Part shown: in pieces, positions 1 through 5,069 of the stretch
Layout: every line of letters begins with the position of its first letter
Position numbering within the stretch: position 1 is the stretch's first letter
Notes under the pieces: generated by a model
Database searches by the model: none
What the model saw: the letters and a program-made list of their open reading frames with translations, nothing else
Told to the model about the DNA's origin: nothing
DNA from: Desulfobacterales bacterium
GTDB taxonomy: Bacteria; Desulfobacterota; DSM-4660; Desulfatiglandales; B25-G16
Direction of reading: 5' to 3'
Length of the DNA stretch: 5,069 nucleotides
Assembly: GCA_013375335.1 (NCBI GenBank)
Contig: JABXJZ010000128.1
Location: 1-5,069, forward strand
Made by a program: the position numbers and the translations under genes

Positions 1-107
1 TGTTCCTGAGCCTGGCGAGGGTTGGCAATAGATTGAGACCACGGCTCTAACAGTGATTGCAGTGACTGGATTTCCATAATAGATTGCACTCCATTTTGAA
101 TTTGCAT
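1..107 (-). CDS. 5' part of an unidentified gene running off the left edge (GH3-like N-terminus?)
   Basis: On the minus strand an ATG at 107 opens a frame that stays free of stops to the window edge, giving 35 visible codons. It is preceded by AGGA (minus strand, complement of 116-119) with an 8-base spacer, a good ribosome binding site. A second in-frame ATG at 77 is possible but its upstream GGAG is further away. The visible peptide is polar and glutamine-rich, then reads LLEPWSQSIANPRQAQE. The pattern of a Trp followed by an N-P-x-x-AQE segment recalls the N-terminus of bacterial GH3 (auxin-responsive promoter family, acyl-adenylate-type) proteins, where a similar segment precedes a T-E-Y-G motif; that motif would lie outside the window, so the assignment is only a guess. 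The gene is divergent from the acetyltransferase gene. A short chance ORF cannot be excluded. Confidence 0.45.
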   Translation of the reverse strand, partial: MQIQNGVQSIMEIQSLQSLLEPWSQSIANPRQAQE

Positions 108-151
108 GGAAAATATCCTATCAATTAATTGGGGCAATTTCAAGGAAACCC

Positions 152-180
152 TTGTCTAGGCGCAGAGCTTGAACTATAAT
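152..180 (+). promoter_or_regulatory. Candidate sigma70-type promoter, TTGTCT-N17-TATAAT
   Basis: A perfect -10 hexamer TATAAT lies at 175-180. A -35-like TTGTCT (4 of 6 consensus bases) lies exactly 17 bases upstream at 152-157. Transcription would start near 187 and run right towards the acetyltransferase, with a leader of about 300 bases, or it could make a separate small RNA. The same AT-rich element also reads TATAGT/TATTAT on the minus strand, so it could serve the divergent left-edge gene, although no good -35 is seen there. The call rests on sequence match only. Confidence 0.35.
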
Positions 181-346
181 ACCCGCTGGCCTGGAATTTG
201 AGAAGAAGGGCCTGAAATTGAAAGAGATGGCAGAAGAAGTGTGGAATAAGGGGATAAGGCGGGCTAACATCTAGCCGGAGTGGATGTCGAGGAACGCCGA
301 TCAACTCAAGACAGTGAGGCATGTCAGAATCAGCGCGATGACTCGA

Positions 347-376
347 TTGATAAGGAATAGTTAGAACGCCTATATA
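347..376 (+). promoter_or_regulatory. Candidate sigma70-type promoter for the acetyltransferase gene
   Basis: TTGATA (5 of 6 bases of the -35 consensus) at 347-352 is followed after 18 bases by TATATA at 371-376; TATATT at 373-378 is a better -10 but at a 20-base spacing. The predicted transcript would start near 383-385, leaving about 100 bases before the chosen ATG at 487. This location suits the acetyltransferase gene better than the upstream candidate. It is a sequence match only. Confidence 0.35.
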
Positions 377-486
377 TTTAGGAAGAACAGGAAGAAAGAT
401 ATTCTCCAGACTGGTATGACGATAGAAACGCTTGACGAAGAGGCGGGTTGTCTCAATCAAAGATGAGACTCCTGTACAAGGAAGTG

Positions 487-1110
487 ATGATTCGAAAAGC
501 TGAAGGAAAAGATAAATCTGATATTTCCAAGCTGCATTATCTGGCAGCACCTCATATCTTCAGTTATTTTTTCGCCAGCCCTGAAACAATAGTGCTCAAA
601 ATTCTGGATAGATTATTTGAAACCCCGGATACAATTTTTTCAAAAGATTTTTTCTGGGTGAATGAAGACCATGGAACGATAAGAGGGGCAATATCTATTT
701 TTCCAGGAAGGAATAAGAAATTATTTGAGAAAAATATTGGAAAATATGGAAAAGAGTTTGCTCAAATCGCAGGATTTTTCCCTGCGATAAAGATGATGTT
801 TCGAGGGTCGTTAAATAAATATATCCCCTCGATTTATGATGATGAACTCTATATTCAAGCAATAGCAGTGTTCCCAAAATATAGAGGCCAACGAATTGCC
901 TCTGCATTATTACACCATGCCTTTGAGTATGCCAACCAACAACAATTACCGAAGGTTTCGCTCTTAATTGAAATCCCGAATGAACATGCGATTCTGGTGT
1001 ATGAACAATATGGGTTTCTTATTACCATGACGCAACAATTCAAACGGAAGTATAGAAAACACAAGCTATTAGGAGTTCATAAGATGGTGGCTGAGGTACG
1101 GAGAAATTAA
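487..1110 (+). CDS. GNAT-family N-acetyltransferase
   Basis: The protein is probably a cytoplasmic acetyl-CoA-dependent acetyltransferase; the acceptor is unknown. Numbering from ATG 487 (207 residues), it opens with the typical first strand, MIRKAEGKD. Motif A lies at about 122-147 and contains AVFPKYRGQRIASALL, the pyrophosphate-binding loop. The C-terminal motif has N165, A168, Y172 and the G176-F177 turn, as in N-x-x-A-x-x-x-Y-x-x-x-GF. In the loop R133-G134-Q135-R136-I137-A138, Arg136 replaces the first glycine of the usual Q/R-x-x-G-x-G/A pattern. Residues 28-115 form a longer middle part with aromatic and lysine-rich helices. The start at 487 was chosen because AAGGA sits just upstream and the fold begins there; an in-frame TTG at 448 with AAGAGG upstream, or ATG at 463, would add 13 or 8 residues. 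The gene is markedly AT-rich compared with the operon downstream and has no visible functional link to it. Confidence 0.88.
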   Translation: MIRKAEGKDKSDISKLHYLAAPHIFSYFFASPETIVLKILDRLFETPDTIFSKDFFWVNEDHGTIRGAISIFPGRNKKLFEKNIGKYGKEFAQIAGFFPAIKMMFRGSLNKYIPSIYDDELYIQAIAVFPKYRGQRIASALLHHAFEYANQQQLPKVSLLIEIPNEHAILVYEQYGFLITMTQQFKRKYRKHKLLGVHKMVAEVRRN

Positions 1111-1194
1111 TTGAGGAATGAATTTGGGGCATCCATAAACAAGAAAATGATCAAAGCAGATAAAAAAACAGAACACATCAGAAATGCCATAATA

Positions 1195-1208
1195 GTTAAG
1201 GTATTAAC
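1195..1208. promoter_or_regulatory. 5-4-5 inverted repeat, candidate operator (CRP/FNR-type spacing)
   Basis: GTTAA (1195-1199), spacer GGTA, TTAAC (1204-1208) is a perfect 5-bp inverted repeat with a 4-base gap, 129 bases before the start of the molybdoenzyme gene. The spacing and AT-rich arms resemble sites of CRP/FNR-family regulators (FNR consensus TTGAT-N4-ATCAA), although the half-site differs. An oxygen- or redox-responsive regulator would suit an anaerobic Mo/W enzyme. This is inference from one site; a 10-bp match can occur by chance. Confidence 0.25.
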
Positions 1209-1319
1209 AATAAAGGCTTTATGTCTAACAAGGCTCTTGTAGCCGAAAGCTAACCGCTGCGGCTGAAGAGGAGCGTTACATGGCGGCAGATTAGCATTAC
1301 TTGATTCGAGTTATGAAGT

Positions 1320-1327
1320 GAGGAGGG
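1320..1327 (+). promoter_or_regulatory. Strong Shine-Dalgarno of the molybdoenzyme gene
   Basis: GAGGAGGG lies 9 bases upstream of the ATG at 1337. It closely matches the anti-Shine-Dalgarno complement and fixes the start of the catalytic subunit; no competing start has comparable support. Confidence 0.8.
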
Positions 1328-1336
1328 ATTTGGACA

Positions 1337-3790
1337 ATGAAACGCGAAAATCGGAAGATTGTGCGTACAACTACCTGGTCCGCCGGACCTGGCTGCCATG
1401 GCGGGTGTGGAGTACTGGCACACATCGAGGATGGCGAACTGGTTAAGATTGAAGGTGACGCGGATCATCCCTGGAATCAGGGACGTCTCTGCGCCAGGTG
1501 TCTGGCAATGACACAATATGTTAATCATCCCGGGCGGTTGACCCGTCCCCTCAGGAGGGTGGGAGAGCGCGGAGAGGGCAGGTGGCAGGAGATTACATGG
1601 GACGAGGCCTTTGACCTCGTTGAGGAAAAAATGGGAAATATCCGAGAGGAATTCGGTCCGGAGAGCGTGATATTCTCCATGGGGACCGGCAGGGACATTG
1701 GACCCTGGATATGCATGCTCGCCTATGCATATGGCAGCCCCAATGTCATGTTCGCCCTGAGTGGAGTTGCCTGTTATAGCCCGAGGATCGCCGCAGTGGA
1801 TACTGTCCAGGGGGATTACTGCATAGTCGATGCGGCTCAATGGTTATCAAAACGCTACGACGACCCGAAGTATAAAATCCCGGAGTGCATCGTAATTTGG
1901 GGCTACAATATTACGGGATCATGCCCGGACAACGTCTTTGGGCACTGGATCATAGATCTCATGAAGAGGGGCACGAAGATTATCGCCATTGACCCGAGGT
2001 TGTCGTGGTTTGCCTCAAGGGCGAAGAAATGGCTCATGCTCCGGCCAGGGACGGATGGGGCCCTGGCCATGGGCTTTCTCAACGTGATTGTTAATGAGGG
2101 CCTGTACGATAGAGGATTCGTTGAGAAGTGGACAAATGCACATCACCTTATCAGGGGCGATACTGGGAAATTGCTTCGAGAGAGCGACTTGATCGAGGGA
2201 GGCTCCCCGGATAACTTCGTCGTGTGGGACACCGCAAGAGGGATGCCGGTAGTTTGGGATTCCGACGGGATAGAGTACCGACCGGCAGACGTAAAGCCAG
2301 CCCTGGAAGGAGAGTATGAAGTCGGCCTTTCAGATGGAACCAGAGTGCCCGTTAAAACGGTTTGGTCCGTGTTTTGCGAGCAGGTGGACCAATATCCAGT
2401 GGAGCGAGTGTCCGAAATCACCTGGGTTCCGCAGGAAGATATTGTCGAGGCAGCACGACTTTATGCCAAAAGCAAGCCCGCGTCAATACATTGGGGCGTG
2501 CCCATTGATATGACGCCCGCGATCACCCCCACCGCCCAGGCAATCGCTAACTTGTGGTGCATCACCGGGAATCTGGATATCCCCGGTGGGAACGTGATCT
2601 CCCGTTTTGCCTTTGATGCGGTTGCTTACGCTTTGCCGGGGACCAAGGGGGTCATCAAGTTAGACTCTAAAGAAGCTGATAAAAAGAGGATCGGGGTTGA
2701 CCGATACGGGCCCTTGAATAAATTCATTTGGCGAGCCCAGACGGATATGGTTCTGGAGCAGATATTCACCGAGGATCCCTACCCCATCAAAGGCATGTGG
2801 ATACAGGCTTGTAATCCTGTGGCCGGCATAGGTCTTGACCCGAAAAGATGGGTTGAGGCCCTTAAGAAGCTTGACTTCGTGGCTGCGGTTGACCTTTTCA
2901 TGACCCCAACAACTCAGTTGGCCGATGTGGTTCTCCCGGCGGCCAGTTTCCTCGAAAAAGATGGTGTCAGGAGTTGGTGGGTGCCCCTTCAGAGCATCAA
3001 TAAGGCTATGTCAGTCGGCGAGTGTAAGCCCGATGTGGAGATCAACTTCGAGTTGGCCAGGAGATTTGCCCCGAATTTTCGCTGGAACACCATTCATGAA
3101 CTCTTTGATGAAATCATCAAGCCTTCAGGCATGAACTTTAAAGAGCTTCGGGAAAAGGGCTGGGCCTTTCCACCTAAAGGTCACCCCAGTGCCCCATATC
3201 ACAGGTTTGAGAAGGGGTTATTGAGGTCCGACGGGAAACCCGGGTTTCAAACCCCTTCTGGTAAGGTTGAGCTATGCTCATCGCTCCGTGAGGAGTGGGG
3301 GCTAGAGCCCATCGCCCACTATGAAGAACCACCTTTCACCCCCATCAGCCAGCCTGAACTGTATAAAGAGTACCCCCTGATCTTGTCCACGGGGAGAAGG
3401 TCCCCGGCGTACTTCCATTCGGAGCATAGGAATATCCCGTGGCTGCGAGAGATTGAGCCCTATCCCCTGATTGAAATCCATCCCGATACGGCCAAGTCAC
3501 TCGATATCGGCAACGGGGAGTGGGTCTGGGTCGAAAATTGGCTTGGCAAGTGCAGATTTAAGGCAAAGGTTACCCTCGTGGTGCCTAAATGGATGGTGAT
3601 GGCCACCCACGGCTGGTGGTTTCCCGAAAAGCCCGGGGAAGAGCCTTCCCTGTTCGGTGTATGGGAATCGAATGTAAATCAACTTATCCCCATGGGCTTC
3701 CAAGGAAAAGATGGCCTGGGTGCCCCCGTAAAGCATTTGCTCTGTAAAGTGTACAAATTCAAGGGGAGAGAGGAGGGGGAGAATGCCTAA
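1337..3790 (+). CDS. Molybdopterin (Mo/W-bis-PGD) oxidoreductase, catalytic subunit
   Basis: This 817-residue protein is a full-length DMSO reductase superfamily catalytic subunit. An Fe4S4-type N-terminal segment (about 13-68) carries C20, C24, C52 and C55. The molybdopterin domain follows (about 69-540), with C146 in GVACYSPR as the likely Mo/W ligand, the cofactor segments WGYNITG (188-194), IDPRLS (218-223), RPGTDGALAMG (236-246) and GNLDIPGGN (411-419), and ADVVLPAASFLEKDG (529-543). The C-terminal dinucleotide-binding domain (about 680-810) has STGRRSPAYFHSEHR, EIHPDTAKSLDIGNGEW and HGWWFPE. The N-terminus has no twin-arginine motif or hydrophobic stretch, so the enzyme is probably cytoplasmic. 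It probably belongs with the poorly characterised relatives that include acetylene hydratase and gut catechol dehydroxylases; this placement is from remembered family resemblance, and the substrate is unknown. It is co-transcribed with the overlapping iron-sulfur gene. The first cysteine of the usual C-x2-C-x3-C motif is missing (Gly17). GC content is clearly higher than in the acetyltransferase gene. Confidence 0.95.
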   Translation: MKRENRKIVRTTTWSAGPGCHGGCGVLAHIEDGELVKIEGDADHPWNQGRLCARCLAMTQYVNHPGRLTRPLRRVGERGEGRWQEITWDEAFDLVEEKMGNIREEFGPESVIFSMGTGRDIGPWICMLAYAYGSPNVMFALSGVACYSPRIAAVDTVQGDYCIVDAAQWLSKRYDDPKYKIPECIVIWGYNITGSCPDNVFGHWIIDLMKRGTKIIAIDPRLSWFASRAKKWLMLRPGTDGALAMGFLNVIVNEGLYDRGFVEKWTNAHHLIRGDTGKLLRESDLIEGGSPDNFVVWDTARGMPVVWDSDGIEYRPADVKPALEGEYEVGLSDGTRVPVKTVWSVFCEQVDQYPVERVSEITWVPQEDIVEAARLYAKSKPASIHWGVPIDMTPAITPTAQAIANLWCITGNLDIPGGNVISRFAFDAVAYALPGTKGVIKLDSKEADKKRIGVDRYGPLNKFIWRAQTDMVLEQIFTEDPYPIKGMWIQACNPVAGIGLDPKRWVEALKKLDFVAAVDLFMTPTTQLADVVLPAASFLEKDGVRSWWVPLQSINKAMSVGECKPDVEINFELARRFAPNFRWNTIHELFDEIIKPSGMNFKELREKGWAFPPKGHPSAPYHRFEKGLLRSDGKPGFQTPSGKVELCSSLREEWGLEPIAHYEEPPFTPISQPELYKEYPLILSTGRRSPAYFHSEHRNIPWLREIEPYPLIEIHPDTAKSLDIGNGEWVWVENWLGKCRFKAKVTLVVPKWMVMATHGWWFPEKPGEEPSLFGVWESNVNQLIPMGFQGKDGLGAPVKHLLCKVYKFKGREEGENA
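3771..3776 (+). promoter_or_regulatory. Internal Shine-Dalgarno and 8-base overlap coupling the two subunits
   Basis: AGGAGG, inside the last codons of the catalytic-subunit gene, lies 6 bases before the ATG at 3783. That ATG overlaps the upstream stop codon region (ATGCCTAA, stop TAA at 3788-3790). The arrangement indicates translational coupling, with ribosomes finishing the large subunit re-initiating on the small one, and it fixes the start of the small subunit. Confidence 0.75.
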
Positions 3791-4124
3791 GAAATATGAA
3801 TACGGCCTATTGATCGATTACGAATACTGCACCGGTTGCTATACTTGTCAAGTAGCATGCGCCCAAGAATACCAGTGGCCGGCGGGGATGTCGGGAATGC
3901 AAGTAATCGAAGTTGTCCAGAGGTTACCGAATGATAAGGCGTATCTCGCCTACCTGCCGTTCCCTACCGAACTGTGTATCCTGTGTGCACCTCGCACCAA
4001 GAAGGGGCTTGAGCCGGCTTGCGTGAAGCACTGTATGGCATCCTGCATGAGATATGGGCGAATCGAGGAGCTAACAAAAGAAATGGGCAGGAAGCCGAGA
4101 ATGGTGCTCTGGGCACCACGTTAG
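3783..4124 (+). CDS. Small 2x[4Fe-4S] ferredoxin-type electron-transfer subunit
   Basis: This 113-residue protein is the presumed electron-transfer partner of the catalytic subunit encoded just upstream. It starts YGLLIDYEYCTGCYTC, typical of DmsB/PsrB-like iron-sulfur subunits. The first cluster motif is C16-x2-C19-x2-C22-x3-C26 and the second is C65-x2-C68-x11-C80-x3-C84. A ninth cysteine, C88, follows and may be non-ligating. DmsB-type subunits usually carry four clusters and about 200 residues; this one has only enough cysteines for two and ends in RMVLWAPR, a natural-looking end for the small partners seen beside related Mo enzymes, so it appears complete rather than truncated. It has no signal peptide or membrane segment. 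With no membrane subunit nearby, electrons probably come from or go to a soluble carrier or another complex. The physiological partner cannot be read from the sequence. Confidence 0.93.
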   Translation: MPKKYEYGLLIDYEYCTGCYTCQVACAQEYQWPAGMSGMQVIEVVQRLPNDKAYLAYLPFPTELCILCAPRTKKGLEPACVKHCMASCMRYGRIEELTKEMGRKPRMVLWAPR

Positions 4125-4253
4125 TCTTTTCTTTGGCAAACCTTCCTTCATCAACCGGGCGGCGGATGGTCGAATGGCATGGTGGCTCCTGCGGCAAGAA
4201 TAAAATGGGAAGGAGGCCGGTAACCAGGGACCAGTTACTATCAAGCAACTGGC
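4125..4253. other. Convergent intergenic region with overlapping hairpins
   Basis: This gap separates the ends of two convergent genes. CCAGTT (4231-4236) pairs with AACTGG (4247-4252) around a 10-base loop, ending two bases before the stop codon of the minus-strand gene. GTAAC (4220-4224) pairs with GTTAC (4234-4238), excluding the first stem. A longer stem pairs GGCTCCT (4184-4190) with AGGAGGCC (4211-4218), with one bulged G and a 20-base loop. No run of T follows any stem on either strand, so none is a textbook intrinsic terminator; they may still stop or stabilise transcripts, or termination may be Rho-dependent. Confidence 0.4.
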
Positions 4254-5069
4254 TTACCTCTGTTTCAGATTGTGTCCCCTTTTTCTTAAAAGGTCGAGAA
4301 TGCCGTCAGGCCCGACCAGATGCCCGACGCCAACGATGACGAGAATAGTTTTATTTTCCCTCGTCAAATTCTCAATTTTCGAAACCCATTTTTTGTTTCG
4401 CCGAATCAAGAGTCGATCACGGATATTCGGATAATCCTTGAAGCTTTTGAATAAAAGGGCATGTAAACTATCCGCGTCACCGGTTTTCCAATAGCTCACT
4501 ATCTCATCGGCAAGCTGTGAGATGAGATCCAAATCTTTTAATGTCTGGCTCAGAAACGAGCTTTGATCTTGTTTATTCATTTTTGCAAGCAGGTCTAATT
4601 GATATTCGGCCGGTTCAAAATAGGCTATCTCTTTTCCATCCTTTACTGCTCTGTGAAAGAAGTAGACATCGATACCGTAGTCTGGGTCAAAGCCCAGTTG
4701 CTGAAGTTCCAAACTTGCTAATGCCAATGCCACAACCCAGGGCTTAAACCTGGCGAAATGTTCCAAAGGTAGGCCTAGTTCGGATAACTTACTTTGAAGC
4801 GATCTTCGGGTACTTCCATCAAGTTCATGATATAGGTTTTGGTCCTCCGGATAAAGGCCAAGTTCAAGCATTTTCGCCTGGATCACCGGCCCCTTCATCG
4901 CTGCTATATCTGTTTCAAATATAATCTTTTGGCTGGCTGCATAGGCCTTTTCGATCACACTTTCCAGCGGGTAGACATCGTGCTTCAGAATATGAAGAGA
5001 ACCTAATAGATAGATTACGCTAGACTTGGTTTGGAGGGACCAAAGGGAGCTTTTTCGGGTATCCTGCGC
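4254..5069 (-). CDS. TraB/GumN family protein, 5' end outside the window
   Basis: The frame stays open from the stop at 4254-4256 to the right edge, giving 271 visible codons; the true start lies beyond 5069. The GTG at 4958 is only an internal codon. Numbered from the edge, the visible part begins AQDTRKSSLW, as after a signal-peptide cleavage site, then has the GxxH motif G23-S24-I25-H26 (YLLGSIHILK). GIDVYFFHRA (132-141), an E-x-x-x-Q segment, YWKTGDADSL (193-202) and R223-N225 follow. The closing motif GVGHLVG has His250. These paired G-x-x-H-type motifs define the TraB/PrgY/GumN family, related to the eukaryotic Tiki metalloproteases; bacterial GumN-like members are usually exported and their role is mostly unknown. 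About 20-30 residues, probably a signal peptide, are likely missing. It is convergent with the molybdoenzyme operon and not evidently linked to it. Confidence 0.88.
   Translation of the reverse strand, partial: AQDTRKSSLWSLQTKSSVIYLLGSLHILKHDVYPLESVIEKAYAASQKIIFETDIAAMKGPVIQAKMLELGLYPEDQNLYHELDGSTRRSLQSKLSELGLPLEHFARFKPWVVALALASLELQQLGFDPDYGIDVYFFHRAVKDGKEIAYFEPAEYQLDLLAKMNKQDQSSFLSQTLKDLDLISQLADEIVSYWKTGDADSLHALLFKSFKDYPNIRDRLLIRRNKKWVSKIENLTRENKTILVIVGVGHLVGPDGILDLLRKRGHNLKQR

Larger units (their letters stand above)
108..486. other. Intergenic region between divergent genes, no supported gene
   Basis: About 380 bases separate the left-edge minus-strand gene from the acetyltransferase gene. 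All three plus-strand frames are interrupted by stops. A minus-strand frame is open from 550 to 140, but its product has no recognisable motif, its first part overlaps the acetyltransferase gene, and no good ribosome binding site supports it. The stretch holds two sigma70-like promoter candidates on the plus strand (152-180 and 347-376) and a small hairpin, GGCTA (262-266), loop ACATC, TAGCC (272-276). It may be a long 5' leader, a small RNA locus or the remains of a decayed gene. Confidence 0.5.
1111..1336. other. Leader/intergenic region ahead of the molybdoenzyme operon
   Basis: This 226-base gap holds no convincing gene and no hairpin plus T-tract terminator for the acetyltransferase gene. 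A -10-like CATAAT is at 1188-1193 but lacks a -35 at the right distance. Further right, GGCT (1232-1235) can pair with AGCC (1241-1244), while AGCCG (1241-1245) can instead pair with CGGCT (1260-1264), so the two stems exclude each other. An ATG at 1221 opens a 10-codon frame (MSNKALVAES, stop 1251-1253) with AAAGG just upstream. These features could form an attenuator-like leader, but each is short enough to arise by chance. Confidence 0.4.

Noticed and set aside
140..550. 136-codon open frame on the minus strand
   Set aside because: It overlaps the 5' part of the acetyltransferase gene, has no recognisable motif or good ribosome binding site, and its product is rich in Pro, Phe, Ser and Leu in the way of an antisense or chance frame.
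1111..1139. TTGAGG-N17-CATAAA as a promoter directly after the acetyltransferase stop
   Set aside because: Both hexamers match the consensus at only 4 of 6 positions, no better than chance in AT-rich sequence.
1111..1336. Molybdenum/tungsten cofactor (Moco/Tuco) riboswitch
   Set aside because: The context is suggestive, but I could not recognise the conserved core by eye and the stems found are only 4-5 bp. A covariance-model search would decide.
1337..1393. Twin-arginine export signal on the molybdoenzyme
   Set aside because: The N-terminus has scattered basic residues but no RR-x-F-L/K motif and no hydrophobic segment before the first cysteine.
1250..1840. 196-codon minus-strand frame
   Set aside because: It lies mainly antisense to the well-supported molybdoenzyme gene and has no family features; it is a shadow frame.
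4231..4252. Intrinsic terminator shared by the convergent genes
   Set aside because: The 6-bp stem has a 10-base loop, is not GC-rich, and is followed by no T-run on either strand.
4019..4339. 106-codon plus-strand frame over the end of the iron-sulfur gene
   Set aside because: It overlaps both the iron-sulfur gene and the end of the TraB/GumN gene, and its product shows no domain.
4956..4958. GTG as start codon of the TraB/GumN protein
   Set aside because: The frame continues upstream to the edge and encodes the conserved GSIH motif, so this is an internal Val codon.

Overview
The window looks like a chromosomal stretch from an anaerobic bacterium. The main evidence is a two-gene operon for a cytoplasmic molybdenum/tungsten-bis-PGD (DMSO reductase superfamily) enzyme and its small 2x[4Fe-4S] partner. 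Pairs of this kind are common in Desulfobacterota, Firmicutes, Chloroflexi and anaerobic Actinobacteria. The TraB/GumN-type protein on the right begins, where it becomes visible, with residues that look like a mature exported protein, which leans towards a Gram-negative host. The taxon cannot be fixed from the sequence alone.

Layout, left to right. (1) Positions 1-107, minus strand: the first 35 codons of a gene that runs off the left edge; a GH3-like protein is a weak guess. (2) 108-486: a long non-coding gap with two plausible sigma70-type promoters pointing right and a small hairpin. (3) 487-1110, plus: a GNAT-family N-acetyltransferase, clearly more AT-rich than what follows. (4) 1111-1336: a leader region with a 5-4-5 inverted repeat, possible weak alternative stems and a possible 10-codon leader ORF, ending in a strong Shine-Dalgarno. 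(5) 1337-3790, plus: the 817-residue molybdopterin oxidoreductase catalytic subunit. (6) 3783-4124, plus: the 113-residue iron-sulfur subunit, overlapping the previous gene by 8 bases and probably translationally coupled. (7) 4125-4253: a convergent intergenic gap with overlapping hairpins but no classical terminator. (8) 4254-5069, minus: a TraB/GumN-family protein whose reading frame stays open to the right edge, so its start is outside the window.

Functionally the core is genes 5 and 6. The large subunit would bind the Mo/W-bis-PGD cofactor, with Cys146 the likely metal ligand, and the small subunit would pass electrons to or from it. No Tat signal, membrane anchor, quinol-oxidising subunit or TorD-like chaperone is visible, so the complex is probably soluble and its substrate and electron partner are unknown. 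The acetyltransferase and the TraB/GumN protein have no evident link to it. The most interesting points are the altered N-terminal cysteine pattern of the large subunit (C20, C24, C52 plus an extra C55, with the usual first cysteine missing) and the minimal, membrane-free two-subunit design.
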